Shown here: positions 6,402 to 15,831 of the stretch, one piece after another
Position numbering within the stretch: position 1 is the stretch's first letter
Layout of the letters: the number at the start of each line of letters is the position of its first letter
NCBI GenBank assembly: GCA_004555955.1
Contig: SFJG01000046.1
Coordinates: 1 to 16,018, forward strand
Direction of reading: 5' to 3'
Length of the DNA stretch: 16,018 nucleotides
DNA from: Bacteroidales bacterium
Lineage (GTDB): Bacteria > Bacteroidota > Bacteroidia > Bacteroidales > Muribaculaceae
Position numbers and translations under genes: made by a program
The notes under the pieces: generated by a model
Told to the model about the DNA's origin: nothing
The model's input: the letters and a program-made list of their open reading frames with translations, nothing else
Databases searched by the model: none

Positions 6402-8232
6402 CTATGTTCAACGGTGGTTGCCCATAACGAAGAAAGAAATCGACCGACTCGGTTGGGACTACGTCGATGTAATACTTTTTTCGGGCGATGCTTATATCGA
6501 CCATCCGTCGATGGGTTGTGCTGTGATTGGGCGCGTACTTGAGGCGCACGGCTATCGAGTGGCAATAGTTCCGCAGCCAAACTGGCAAGACGACTTGCGC
6601 GACTTTAAGAAATTCGGACGTCCGCGTTTGTTTTTCGGTGTGTCGGCGGGTGCTATGGATTCGATGGTCAACCATTACACGGCGGCTCGTCGTCGACGTT
6701 CTGACGATGCTTATACACCTAACGGTCGCCATGGAGCACGCCCGGACTATCCGACAATTGTCTACAGCAAAATTTTGAAAACGCTTTTCCCCGACGTTCC
6801 GGTTGTGGCGGGCGGCATTGAGGCTTCGCTCAGGCGACTGTCGCACTACGACTATTGGGAAGACCGACTTCGTCCGTCTATCCTGATGGACTGTCGGGCG
6901 GATATGCTTGTCTACGGGATGGGCGAACGCTCGATTGTGGAAATCGCCGACAGCCTTGCTGCAGGAAAATCGATTGGAGAATTAACCGATGTTCCGCAAA
7001 CGGCTGTAGTTTGCTCGAAATCCGAAATGCCCGGCGAAACCGATGATACGAATTGCATATTAAATTCTTTCGAAATTTGCTTGAAAGACAAAGTTCGTCA
7101 AGCGGAGAATTTCAAACATATCGAGATAGAGTCGAACAAGTGGCACGGCCGTACCATTTGGCAGCAATATGGAGATAGGGTAGTTAAAATCAACCCGATG
7201 TATCCACCGATGACTGAAAACGAAATCGATGCGTCGTTCGACTTGCCTTACACGCGTTTGCCGCATCCCAAATACAACGGAAAAACGATACCGGCTTACG
7301 AGATGATTCGTCATTCAGTGAATATGCACCGAGGTTGTTTCGGCGGATGCGCTTTCTGCACCATCTCTGCGCACCAAGGTAAGTTTATCGCTTCGCGCAG
7401 CAAAGCGTCGATTCTCAGCGAAGTTAAACAAATCACGCAGATGCCTGATTTCAAGGGATATATTTCCGACCTTGGAGGTCCGTCAGCCAATATGTATTGT
7501 ATGCATGGCAGAGATTTGACAAAATGCCGGAAATGCGTGCGTCCGTCGTGTCTGCATCCTCAGCCTTGTCCGAACTTGAACAACGACCATGCGGCTTTGC
7601 TCGACATCTATGAAGCAGTCGACGCTCTGCCCGGAGTGAAGAAATCGTTTATCGGCAGTGGTGTTCGCTACGACCTTGCTATGGCTCGAAACGACGACGA
7701 TGCTGTCAATCGCCGAAATCGTCGCTACATTCAAGAACTCATCGTCAACCACGTGTCAGGTCGTCTTAAAGTAGCTCCGGAACACACGTCGGATGAAGTC
7801 CTGAATTGTATGCGTAAACCGTCGTTCGACCTGTTCAGGCAATTTGATAAAATTTTCAACGAAATCAACGAAAAATATAATCTTCGTCAGCAGTTGATTC
7901 CATATTTCATTTCGTCGCATCCCGCGTGCCGCGAGACCGATATGGCGGAGTTGGCTGTACAAACCAAACGTATGAATTTCCGCCTTGAACAAGTGCAAGA
8001 TTTCACTCCGACACCAATGACGGTCTCTTCGGAGATATATTATAGCGGTGTGCATCCGTATACTCTTAAAAAAGTGTACACGGCGCGTTCGGCAGACGAA
8101 AAGCAGAACCAGCGAAAGTACTTCTTTTGGTATAAACCCGAATGTATCAACGACATACGTCGCTCGCTCACTCGGTTGCATCGCCAAGACTTGATAAACG
8201 AACTTTTTGGTAAAACATATAAACGAAAATAA
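6388..8232 (+). CDS. ygiQ: YgiQ-family radical SAM protein
   Basis: A 614-residue member of the YgiQ family, radical S-adenosylmethionine enzymes with an N-terminal domain of the type seen before B12-type radical SAM domains. The reaction and substrate are unknown. The N-terminus carries the family's strongly conserved run (RWLPITKKE, VILFSGDAYIDHPSMGCAVI, VPQPNW, RLFFGVSAGAMDSMVNHYT). The [4Fe-4S] cluster motif is C317-x3-C321-x2-C324 (CFGGCAFC). A second Cys group follows at 371, 380, 383, 388 and 394, which could hold another metal or cluster. The ATG lies inside uvrB, overlapping it by 14 nt in another frame, so it is likely translationally coupled. Length is somewhat shorter than the E. 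coli protein, missing part of its C-terminal tail. Confidence 0.93.
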   Translation: MEKDNYVQRWLPITKKEIDRLGWDYVDVILFSGDAYIDHPSMGCAVIGRVLEAHGYRVAIVPQPNWQDDLRDFKKFGRPRLFFGVSAGAMDSMVNHYTAARRRRSDDAYTPNGRHGARPDYPTIVYSKILKTLFPDVPVVAGGIEASLRRLSHYDYWEDRLRPSILMDCRADMLVYGMGERSIVEIADSLAAGKSIGELTDVPQTAVVCSKSEMPGETDDTNCILNSFEICLKDKVRQAENFKHIEIESNKWHGRTIWQQYGDRVVKINPMYPPMTENEIDASFDLPYTRLPHPKYNGKTIPAYEMIRHSVNMHRGCFGGCAFCTISAHQGKFIASRSKASILSEVKQITQMPDFKGYISDLGGPSANMYCMHGRDLTKCRKCVRPSCLHPQPCPNLNNDHAALLDIYEAVDALPGVKKSFIGSGVRYDLAMARNDDDAVNRRNRRYIQELIVNHVSGRLKVAPEHTSDEVLNCMRKPSFDLFRQFDKIFNEINEKYNLRQQLIPYFISSHPACRETDMAELAVQTKRMNFRLEQVQDFTPTPMTVSSEIYYSGVHPYTLKKVYTARSADEKQNQRKYFFWYKPECINDIRRSLTRLHRQDLINELFGKTYKRK

Positions 8233-8238
8233 CAGATT

Positions 8239-10329
8239 ATGAACTATTTAAAACAATTGTCAATTATGGCTTTGATGGTGTCAGCCGTAACTACGGCAAA
8301 AGCCGGCGACGATGAGCAGATAATTACTCGTCCGTCGTTTGAAGTTGTCGACGGGAAGTTTACACCGGAGCTCGTCGAGGCATTCGGTAGAGTTGCCGAA
8401 CCGCAGGTGTCGCCCGACAAAAAGAAAATTCTTTATTGTGTCGAATTTATCAGCTTGAAAGCCGACAAGGGCAACAAAGAGCTTTGGGTGATGGATATCG
8501 ACGGAGCCAACCCCACGCAGATTACCAAAACGGCAGAGCCCGAATTCAATGCCGTTTGGATTAACGGCGGTGCAAAGATTGCGTTTATTTCGACAGTCGA
8601 TGGCAAGACTCAATTGTTTACGATGAATGCCGACGGCACCGACCGCAAGCAAATCTCGCAAGTAGAGAACGGCATCGGTGGATTCCGTTTCTCGCCCGAC
8701 GAAACAAAAGTGATGTTTATCGGCAGCGTGAAATATGGTAAGACTGTCAAAGACCGTTATCCCGACCTCGATAAGGCAAATGCTCATATCGTCGACGATT
8801 TGATGTACAAGCATTGGGATGAATGGGTTTCAGAAATTCCGCATCCGTTTGTAGCCGACTTCGATGGCAATAGCCTGTCGAACATCATCGACGTGATAGA
8901 AGGCGAGCCTTTCGAAGCCCCGATGAAGCCCTTTGGCGGTGTTGAGTCGCTCGTATGGGCTCCCGATTCGAAATCGATTGTCTACGTGTCGCGCAAACTT
9001 GAAGGTCGCGAATACGCCGAATCGACAAATTCCGACCTCTTTCTTTACGACCTGGCTACTCGCGAGACAACAAATCTCACCAATGGTATGTTCGGCTACG
9101 ACACCAACCCGGTATTCTCGCCGAAGGGTGACAAAATTGCTTGGCTTTCGATGGAACATGACGGGTACGAATCTGACAAAAACAGAATTTTTGTGATGGA
9201 TATGAAGTCGCGTCAGAAAACCGACTTGACTGCCGATTGGGACTATACTGTAAACGACATAGCGTGGAATCCCGACGGAAAAAGCATCTATTTCATTGCA
9301 CACCACCAAGGCTCGACTCCGATATTCTCCATCGACGTTAAGAGCCATCAAGTGACTATTGTTGCCGACCATGAATGCGACTATGCAACCATTGCTCCGG
9401 TCGACGAGCATCGTGTGGTTGCGTTGCGTCATGCCATCACTTATCCTAACGAGATTTTTATGGTAGAGGCGGGTAGTGCAACTCAACTTTCTAATGTCAA
9501 CACCGAATTGCTTTCGCAACTCTCACCCGTCACGGTCGAAAAACATATGGTTCCCACAACCGACGGTAAAGAAATGCTTACTTGGGTAATATTGCCGCCA
9601 AACTTCGACAAAACGAAAAAATATCCGGCAATTCTTTACTGCCAAGGCGGACCGCAACAAGCAGTTAGCCAAATGTGGAGTTATCGTTGGAACTTCCGTC
9701 TGATGGCTTCTCAAGGATACGTCGTGATTGCGCCAAACCGTCGCGGTCTTCCCGGTTTCGGAACTGAATGGAATGCACAAATTTCCGGCGACTACGGAGG
9801 TCAGAATATGAAGGACTATCTTTCGGCTGTCGACTATATGAAGGAGAAACCGTATATTGATAGCAAGCATATCGGCGCAACAGGCGCAAGCTACGGAGGT
9901 TTCTCGGTTTATTGGCTTGCCGGAAATCACGACAATCGCTTTGCCGCGCTGCTCGCTCATGCAGGAATTTTCAATACGGAAGCTCAATATCTCGAAACCG
10001 AAGAAATGTGGTTTGCCAACTGGGACCTCGGCGGCCCGTTCTGGGATAAGACTAATAAAATTGCACAACGCTCGTTTGAAAACTCGCCCCATCATTTCGT
10101 CGACCGTTGGACGGCACCGATTATGATTACAGTTGGCGAACGCGACTATCGTATTCTTGCTTCTCAAGGTATGCAAGCGTTTAACGCCGCACGACTCCGC
10201 GACATCCCGACGCGTATGCTTGTCTATCCAGATGAAAATCACTGGATTCTCAAGCCGCAGAACGCTCTGTTGTGGCAACGCGAATTCTTCGGTTGGTTTG
10301 ACCGCTGGCTCAAGCCAAATCAAGAATAA
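8239..10329 (+). CDS. dpp5: Dipeptidyl-peptidase 5 (S9 family serine peptidase)
   Basis: 696 residues with a signal peptide (about 1-22, ending TTAKA), so periplasmic. An N-terminal WD40-like beta-propeller (about 45-420; repeated patterns such as LWVMDIDGANPTQIT and FSPDETKVMFIG) covers an alpha/beta-hydrolase domain (about 440-696). The catalytic triad is Ser551 in GASYGG, Asp636 in GERDYRIL and His668 in PDENHW. The whole sequence closely follows the Porphyromonas gingivalis DPP5 I remember (for example DLMYKHWDEWV, EGEPFEAPMKPFGG, LPPNFDKTKKYPAILYCQGG), which removes dipeptides with hydrophobic P1 residues in asaccharolytic growth. Last gene of the operon, 6 nt after ygiQ, and followed by a strong terminator. 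Specificity in this organism is inferred. Confidence 0.93.
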   Translation: MNYLKQLSIMALMVSAVTTAKAGDDEQIITRPSFEVVDGKFTPELVEAFGRVAEPQVSPDKKKILYCVEFISLKADKGNKELWVMDIDGANPTQITKTAEPEFNAVWINGGAKIAFISTVDGKTQLFTMNADGTDRKQISQVENGIGGFRFSPDETKVMFIGSVKYGKTVKDRYPDLDKANAHIVDDLMYKHWDEWVSEIPHPFVADFDGNSLSNIIDVIEGEPFEAPMKPFGGVESLVWAPDSKSIVYVSRKLEGREYAESTNSDLFLYDLATRETTNLTNGMFGYDTNPVFSPKGDKIAWLSMEHDGYESDKNRIFVMDMKSRQKTDLTADWDYTVNDIAWNPDGKSIYFIAHHQGSTPIFSIDVKSHQVTIVADHECDYATIAPVDEHRVVALRHAITYPNEIFMVEAGSATQLSNVNTELLSQLSPVTVEKHMVPTTDGKEMLTWVILPPNFDKTKKYPAILYCQGGPQQAVSQMWSYRWNFRLMASQGYVVIAPNRRGLPGFGTEWNAQISGDYGGQNMKDYLSAVDYMKEKPYIDSKHIGATGASYGGFSVYWLAGNHDNRFAALLAHAGIFNTEAQYLETEEMWFANWDLGGPFWDKTNKIAQRSFENSPHHFVDRWTAPIMITVGERDYRILASQGMQAFNAARLRDIPTRMLVYPDENHWILKPQNALLWQREFFGWFDRWLKPNQE

Positions 10330-10346
10330 CCAATAGATAATCAAAG

Positions 10347-10389
10347 AAAAATACCACTTAGCGATTCGGTTGGCTAAGTGGTATTTTTT
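10347..10389. terminator. Strong bidirectional intrinsic terminator
   Basis: A perfect 16-bp stem (AAAAATACCACTTAGC at 10347-10362 with its complement at 10373-10388) closes a 10-nt loop. A T-run follows on each strand. It lies 18 nt after the dpp5 stop codon and 22 nt beyond the malQ stop codon on the other strand, so it ends both convergent units. Confidence 0.9.
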
Positions 10390-10410
10390 ATGCAACTTAT
10401 TTATAGACTG

Positions 10411-13080
10411 TTATCTGCCGGAGTGAGATACTTTGTCTTTGACGATGCGATTGAAATTGTCGGCGCTGAGGAGCTGTTCAACAGTCATGTGCATACGGTA
10501 GCGCCAATAGTGACGCGAGATGGCAGGCACGTTGATTTGCTCTTCGGCAGGATTCTCGCGGCGCAAGTCAGCGTCAATTGACATCCAATCTTGCCACGGA
10601 AGGACGGTAAGCATTGCCGGAGAATACATATGTTGGTCTAGGATGATGTCGCAAATCCAAGGTTCGGCGAAGTAGGGGGCTTGTCCGGAACGGCCGAGCA
10701 TCGAGTTGTAGAAATGCTGCGACTTTTCCGGATTCTCTTCCCACCATGCGCGAATGCCGCCCATATCGTGTGTCGACGTTGTGCATACTGACAGATACGG
10801 GTAGTGATGCGGATTTCCGAACTCAACTTTGGGGTCTTTTGGCATACGTTGGATTTCCAACGACAATATTTGCAGGTTGTTCATCACAGCCGGAACGCAG
10901 TCGGGTATCATGCCCAAGTCTTCGCCACAAGCAAGCATCGATGTCGAGTCGACCAATGCGGGAAGTTTCTGCATTGCCTTGCCGTACCAGAATCCGTTGT
11001 GACGATGGTAGAAGAAATCGTTGTACATGCGGTCGTAACACCATTTCTCATAATCGTTGAGTGCGCGATATGAATAGGTAAACTGTGCGGAAATGCGCGG
11101 ATGATATTTGCCTTTCTCGTTAGCGTCTTCGATGAAGAGCACTTCGTCGAGCAATCCCATCAATGCGTTGCAAATACGTGTATTCTTTTCGCTATTTTCA
11201 AGCGCTTCGAAATGGTCGGCAACTTTGCGTTGATTGTCAACGAATTCTTTCAATTCGTATTTCCCCGGAGTGATTTCGTTTAGATACTGCTCTTTGACTT
11301 CTTGAGTGTATTCGCCGAAGAAGTCATAGAGGAAGTAATCGCGAATGTACGGACGAGTGTGCGTGTCGACGTCAATCCAGAAATCGTAGTTGTTGCGAAG
11401 TTCGTCGGGCGTATAGGGCATTGCCGGGTTGAATGTGCCGAGCAGACCGTGTACAGCAGTCATCGGAATTTGCCAAATGCGGAAGAATCCGAGGATGTGG
11501 TCTATGCGATAGAGGTCGAAATATTCCGACATCTTAACCATCCGGTTTTTCCACCAAGCATATCCGTCGCGCGCCATCACTTCCCAATCGTAGGTCGGGA
11601 AGCCCCAGTTCTGACCGAGTACGGAGAAGTCATCGGGTGGTGCGCCGGCTTGGCAATCCATGTGGAACAAATCCGGGTCGCGCCATGCGTCAGCACTTGT
11701 ACGGCTTATGCCGATTGGAATATCGCCTTTGAGCACCACGTTGTGGCTGTGTGCATAGTCGCGCGTTTCGCGAAGTTGCTTGTCCAGGTTATATTGTACG
11801 TAGTATGTAAAATTGATTTCTTTAGCATTCTCTTTGCATAGAGCCTCTACTTTGTCGGCGTTGTACGTTGCGTATTCGCCCCATTTCGAGAAGTTGGCTG
11901 TGCCGAATTTGTCGCGAAGCAAGCAGAATGCCGCATAGTCGCGTAGCCAGAAACGATTATGTTCAACGAATTCGGCAAACTCCGGTGTGGCAACAACTTC
12001 TTCGCCAACTTGAGCATATATTTCGCGTGCATATTGTATTTTTGCCTCGTTGACACGTTCGTAGTCGACTTGCGGAAGTGCATTAAGTTCGGTTGCCAAG
12101 TTGCGGAAATATTCACGGCGACTTTCGTCGGCAATTTCGCCAAGTTCTTGCAGGCGCAAGAACATCGGGTGGAGTGCAAACGTTGAGTTGGCATTATAGG
12201 GATAAGAGTCTTGCCAAGTGTTGGTCATCGTTGTATCGTTGATAGGCAAAATTTGCAGCACTCTTTGCCCTGTCATAGCAAGCCAATCCACCATACGACG
12301 AATGCTTACAAAATCGCCTACACCGAAGTCGTCTTCAGTGCGAATTGAGAAGACGGGAATTGCAGTTCCGGCACCTTTCCAAGGCGATGAAGCGTCGGCA
12401 AAACGCAATCCCGAGAGAAGCGTAACCGATGTCTTGCCGGTTGCGGCAACAGAATATTCGCGGTTGTTGATATATTCCCAAGTAGCAACGCCGGAGGCTG
12501 TGTCTATCTTGACAAATTTAAAGACAAGTTTGGAATCGATTGCCGAAAGCGGAATATTGATTGCCCATTCCGGGAAATTTGCATCGTTCATGCGCGATGC
12601 CTTGTCGACATCCCAATTGCCTAATGCATCACCTTCGCCGCAGATAGCGAGCACTTCGCCCGGGCGCACTGTCGGCGCAAATACGCGCACTTGCAAATTG
12701 CCTGCGTCGGTGGGCTCTTCTTCTTGTCGGATGCGACGGAATACCGCCTCGGTAAACATTGACGAATAGAATGACTTGTCGGCAGGCACATCCATCCAAT
12801 GGTCGATTACCGTGGCTGTACGCACACGCTTGCCAATGCTGAACACGTGAGGCTTGCCCCATTCGCGACGGATGATTGTGTCGCCGGCTTTTACAAAATA
12901 GGAATAAGTAAATTGACGTTGAGAAGCACTTACTTCTATCGACAGTCGCCAAACTCCCGCATCGTAGCTCATAGGAATGGCTGCCGCCTCTGCATTTTCG
13001 CCTAATTCCTTAATGTTTCCACTCAAATATATTGATTCTCCCCAATTGGTTTGATAATCAATATTAAAAGTAATTTTCAT
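10411..13080 (-). CDS. malQ: 4-alpha-glucanotransferase (GH77) with two starch-binding CBM20 domains
   Basis: Transfers alpha-1,4-glucan segments between maltodextrins (disproportionation), releasing glucose, in the cytoplasm (no signal peptide). 889 residues in the two-CBM20 plus GH77 layout known from plant DPE2 and Bacteroidetes. CBM20-1 spans about 1-95 and CBM20-2 about 128-225 (RVFAPTVRPGEVLAICGEGD, LGNWD). GH77 runs from about 234 (PVFSIRTEDDFGVGDF). Catalytic residues are the nucleophile Asp527 in YRIDHILGF, the acid/base Glu720 in ACGEDLG and Asp772 in STHDMGG; the substrate loop GDIPIGI is also present. No insertion or missing key residue was seen. The start is the first ATG and directly opens the CBM20 domain. 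It is transcribed alone between a terminator upstream (13152-13184) and one downstream. Confidence 0.95.
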   Translation of the reverse strand: MKITFNIDYQTNWGESIYLSGNIKELGENAEAAAIPMSYDAGVWRLSIEVSASQRQFTYSYFVKAGDTIIRREWGKPHVFSIGKRVRTATVIDHWMDVPADKSFYSSMFTEAVFRRIRQEEEPTDAGNLQVRVFAPTVRPGEVLAICGEGDALGNWDVDKASRMNDANFPEWAINIPLSAIDSKLVFKFVKIDTASGVATWEYINNREYSVAATGKTSVTLLSGLRFADASSPWKGAGTAIPVFSIRTEDDFGVGDFVSIRRMVDWLAMTGQRVLQILPINDTTMTNTWQDSYPYNANSTFALHPMFLRLQELGEIADESRREYFRNLATELNALPQVDYERVNEAKIQYAREIYAQVGEEVVATPEFAEFVEHNRFWLRDYAAFCLLRDKFGTANFSKWGEYATYNADKVEALCKENAKEINFTYYVQYNLDKQLRETRDYAHSHNVVLKGDIPIGISRTSADAWRDPDLFHMDCQAGAPPDDFSVLGQNWGFPTYDWEVMARDGYAWWKNRMVKMSEYFDLYRIDHILGFFRIWQIPMTAVHGLLGTFNPAMPYTPDELRNNYDFWIDVDTHTRPYIRDYFLYDFFGEYTQEVKEQYLNEITPGKYELKEFVDNQRKVADHFEALENSEKNTRICNALMGLLDEVLFIEDANEKGKYHPRISAQFTYSYRALNDYEKWCYDRMYNDFFYHRHNGFWYGKAMQKLPALVDSTSMLACGEDLGMIPDCVPAVMNNLQILSLEIQRMPKDPKVEFGNPHHYPYLSVCTTSTHDMGGIRAWWEENPEKSQHFYNSMLGRSGQAPYFAEPWICDIILDQHMYSPAMLTVLPWQDWMSIDADLRRENPAEEQINVPAISRHYWRYRMHMTVEQLLSADNFNRIVKDKVSHSGR

Positions 13081-13124
13081 TTAGATATAATTTAGGTTAA
13101 TGTTCAGTGAATCAAATTTTGTGG

Positions 13125-13132
13125 TAAAGATA
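13125..13132 (-). promoter_or_regulatory. Putative -7 box for malQ
   Basis: TATCTTTA on the minus strand differs from TAnnTTTG only in the last base. A TTTG lies 16 nt upstream, shorter than the usual 19-21. The box is 44 nt before the ATG at 13080 and just downstream of the nrdJ terminator, so position supports it more than sequence does. Confidence 0.4.
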
Positions 13133-13151
13133 CAATTTTTTTTATAAACAA

Positions 13152-13184
13152 ACACAGACGGTGCAAAAAAACTGCCGTCTGTGT
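13152..13184 (-). terminator. Terminator of nrdJ
   Basis: ACACAGACGG (13152-13161) and CCGTCTGTGT (13175-13184) form a perfect 10-bp stem with a 13-nt loop. On the minus strand it is followed by the T-rich TTGTTTATA. It lies 26 nt past the nrdJ stop codon and before the malQ promoter, separating the two genes. Confidence 0.7.
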
Positions 13185-13210
13185 CTGTCAAATTCGTTAT
13201 TCGAGTCAAT

Positions 13211-15760
13211 CTAACCGCATCGAGATGTACCGCACGAGGTGCATATCAAGCAGCCTTCTTGGTAGACCAGTGTCTCTTGTCCGCAGTTGGGACATTTCTG
13301 TCCGCTCGCTTGCATACCGTTAGGCAAATATTTCTTAAGCGCACGTTCTACACCCATCTTCCATGTGTTTATCGACTCGCTATTGAGTTCAAGACCGCCA
13401 ACGAGCTTGATTACCTGTTCGATAGGCATGCCGTAGCGTAACACTCCCGAAATCAGTTTTGCATAGTTCCAGTATTCGGGATTAAACTTGTCGGAAAGCC
13501 CTTCGATGGTAGTCTTGTAGCCTCGTTTGTTGATGAATTGGAAGTCGTAGCGCTTGTTGCCGTTCTCGTCGATTGCCTTGATAATTTTACCTTTGCTAAC
13601 CGATTTTGGGCAGAAGATGCCATCTTCGTCGTCGGCAAGTCCGGTGAAAATTTCGTACGGCTTATTGTTGACAAGACCGATAAATGCAATCCACTTTTCT
13701 TTGTTGTTTTGGAAGCGAACAACGTCGGCGTCAAGCTCGATAGGGCGTTTGAGCAATTGATGAGCTTCAATGGCAAGTACCGGCTTTTCTTCAGCCTTTT
13801 TGTCTTTCTGCGTTGCGATAAGTACGCCCGAGCGCGAGCCGTCGCGATAGACCGTACAGCCTTTGCAGCCCACTTTCCATGCTTGCATATAAAGGTCGTT
13901 AATCAAGTCTTCGCTTACGTCCGACGGGAGGTTGATAGTTACACTGATTGAATGGTCGACCCACTTCTGTATGCGTCCTTGCATATTCACTTTTTCAAGC
14001 CAATTGATGTCGTTGGCTGTCGCTTTGTAGTAGGGAGAACGCTTTACCAAATCGTCGATTTCTTCTTGTGTATAATTGTTGCGAACTTCGATGCCGTTAA
14101 CTTGCATCCAGGTGATGAACTTGTGATGGTAGACGATGTATTCTTCAAATGCGTCACCTGTCTCGTCGACGTAGTCGATATGGATGTTCGGGTCGTTTGG
14201 ATTCACCTTGCGACGACGTTTGTAGACGGGCATAAACACCGGTTCGATGCCCGATGATGTTTGGCACATCAGGCTGGTTGTTCCAGTCGGTGCAATGGTC
14301 AAGCACGCAATGTTGCGACGTCCGTATTTGACCATATCTTCGTAAAGTTGCGGGTCGGCTTCGCGAATACGGCCGATGTACGGATTGTTGGCTTCGCGTT
14401 GAGCGTCGAACACTTCAAAAGCGCCGCGCTCCTTTGCCATCTCTACCGATGAGCGGTAAGCGGCAAGAGCCAATGCCTTATGAACTTCAACCGAGAACGA
14501 CGTAGCCTCTTCCGTGCCATAGCGCAATCCCAACGCAGCGAGCATATCGCCCTCGCCGGTAGTTCCTACGCCTGTACGGCGACCCTTCAGCGTCTTTGTG
14601 CGAATCTTGTTCCACAAATTGCGCTCGGTCTGCTTAACTTCATCGGTTTCCGGGTCTGCCTCGATTTTTGCAATAATCTTCTCAATCTTCTCCATCTCAA
14701 GGTCGATAATGTCGTCCATTATGCGTTGAGCCGCTACTACGTGGCTGCGGAACGTGTCGAAGTCGAAGCGTGCCTTGTCGGTAAACGGATTGAGCACATA
14801 CGAGTAAAGATTAATTGCAATCAAGCGGCAACTGTCGTACGGACATAACGGAATCTCGCCGCAAGGATTAGTCGAGATAGTTTTAAAGCCCAAGTCGGCA
14901 TAACAATCGGCAACGGATTCGCGAGTGATAGTATCCCAAAACAACACGCCCGGCTCAGCGCTTTTCCACGCATTGTGCACAATCTTGCGCCACAATGCAG
15001 ACGCATCGATTTCGCGAGTTACTAACGGCTCACCTTCGCCGTCAATGGGATATCGTTGCACGTATTTTTCGCCTTTTTCGGCAGCCTGCATAAACGCATC
15101 ATTGATGCGCACCGAAACATTGGCACCTGTAACTTTGCCCTCGGTCATCTTAGCGTCGATAAATGCTTCGCTGTCGGGGTGACTTATGCTTACGGAAAGC
15201 ATCAAAGCACCGCGGCGACCGTCTTGAGCCACTTCGCGAGTCGAATTGGAGTAACGCTCCATAAACGGAACCAAACCGGTTGAAGTCAGTGCGGAATTCT
15301 TAACCGGAGAGCCTTTCGGACGGATGTGCGAGAGGTCGTGACCAACGCCTCCACGTCGCTTCATCAGTTGCACTTGCTCCTCGTCGATTTTGATAATTCC
15401 GCCATATGAGTCGGGTGCACCGTCAAGACCTATCACAAAGCAATTCGACAACGAGCCGACTTGATATTCATTGCCAATACCTGCCATCGGACTACCTTGA
15501 GGAAGTATGTGGTTGAAATCCTTTATCAAGTCAAAAACTTGGTCTTCGGTCATGCCATTCGGGTATCGTTGCTCTATGCGAGCAATCTCACGAGCAATAC
15601 GGTGGTGCATATCTTCCGGCGTCTTTTCGTAGATATTGCCGTACGAATCCTTCAGAGCATACTTGTTTACCCATACGCGTGCTGCAAGTTCGTCGCCCTT
15701 GAAGTAATCACGTGAAGCCTCAAAGGCTTCTTCGTAACTATAAGTCTTTTCAGTTTCCAC
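13211..15760 (-). CDS. nrdJ: Adenosylcobalamin-dependent (class II) ribonucleoside-diphosphate reductase
   Basis: Reduces ribonucleotides to deoxyribonucleotides using a radical generated from coenzyme B12, so it needs no oxygen. 849 residues from the GTG start at 15760. The N-terminus (YSYEEAFEASRDYFKGDELAARVW) is typical of Bacteroidales NrdJ. Active-site features include Cys107 in SLSNCF and Cys300/Glu302 in NPCGEIPL. The C-terminus has the conserved TSCPD-type domain (around GGLELNSESINTWKMGVERA) and a zinc-ribbon/redox tail with Cys823, 826, 837, 840, 843 and 848. GTG was chosen because the only upstream in-frame ATGs (15814, 15991) lie inside or beyond the promoter (15801-15831), and homologous sequence begins right after it. 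An ATG at 15991 would add 77 unsupported residues. It ends at its own hairpin terminator. Confidence 0.95.
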   Translation of the reverse strand: METEKTYSYEEAFEASRDYFKGDELAARVWVNKYALKDSYGNIYEKTPEDMHHRIAREIARIEQRYPNGMTEDQVFDLIKDFNHILPQGSPMAGIGNEYQVGSLSNCFVIGLDGAPDSYGGIIKIDEEQVQLMKRRGGVGHDLSHIRPKGSPVKNSALTSTGLVPFMERYSNSTREVAQDGRRGALMLSVSISHPDSEAFIDAKMTEGKVTGANVSVRINDAFMQAAEKGEKYVQRYPIDGEGEPLVTREIDASALWRKIVHNAWKSAEPGVLFWDTITRESVADCYADLGFKTISTNPCGEIPLCPYDSCRLIAINLYSYVLNPFTDKARFDFDTFRSHVVAAQRIMDDIIDLEMEKIEKIIAKIEADPETDEVKQTERNLWNKIRTKTLKGRRTGVGTTGEGDMLAALGLRYGTEEATSFSVEVHKALALAAYRSSVEMAKERGAFEVFDAQREANNPYIGRIREADPQLYEDMVKYGRRNIACLTIAPTGTTSLMCQTSSGIEPVFMPVYKRRRKVNPNDPNIHIDYVDETGDAFEEYIVYHHKFITWMQVNGIEVRNNYTQEEIDDLVKRSPYYKATANDINWLEKVNMQGRIQKWVDHSISVTINLPSDVSEDLINDLYMQAWKVGCKGCTVYRDGSRSGVLIATQKDKKAEEKPVLAIEAHQLLKRPIELDADVVRFQNNKEKWIAFIGLVNNKPYEIFTGLADDEDGIFCPKSVSKGKIIKAIDENGNKRYDFQFINKRGYKTTIEGLSDKFNPEYWNYAKLISGVLRYGMPIEQVIKLVGGLELNSESINTWKMGVERALKKYLPNGMQASGQKCPNCGQETLVYQEGCLICTSCGTSRCG

Positions 15761-15800
15761 TTTTGTTGTATATGATTTTAATGGTTTGTTTTTACTTCGA

Positions 15801-15831
15801 CAAAGATAATACATGTTGTTAATAATTGAAA
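15801..15831 (-). promoter_or_regulatory. Promoter of nrdJ
   Basis: On the minus strand TTTC (15831-15828), 19 bases, then TATCTTTG (15808-15801): full -7 match, 3 of 4 in the -33 element, ideal spacing. Transcription would start near 15795, giving a leader of about 35 nt to the GTG at 15760. That leader is far too short for a cobalamin riboswitch. Confidence 0.6.

Noticed and set aside
9523..10395. Long minus-strand open frame (290 codons) opposite dpp5
   Set aside because: It is the antisense of a well-supported coding gene, has no recognisable domain, and arises from codon bias on the opposite strand.
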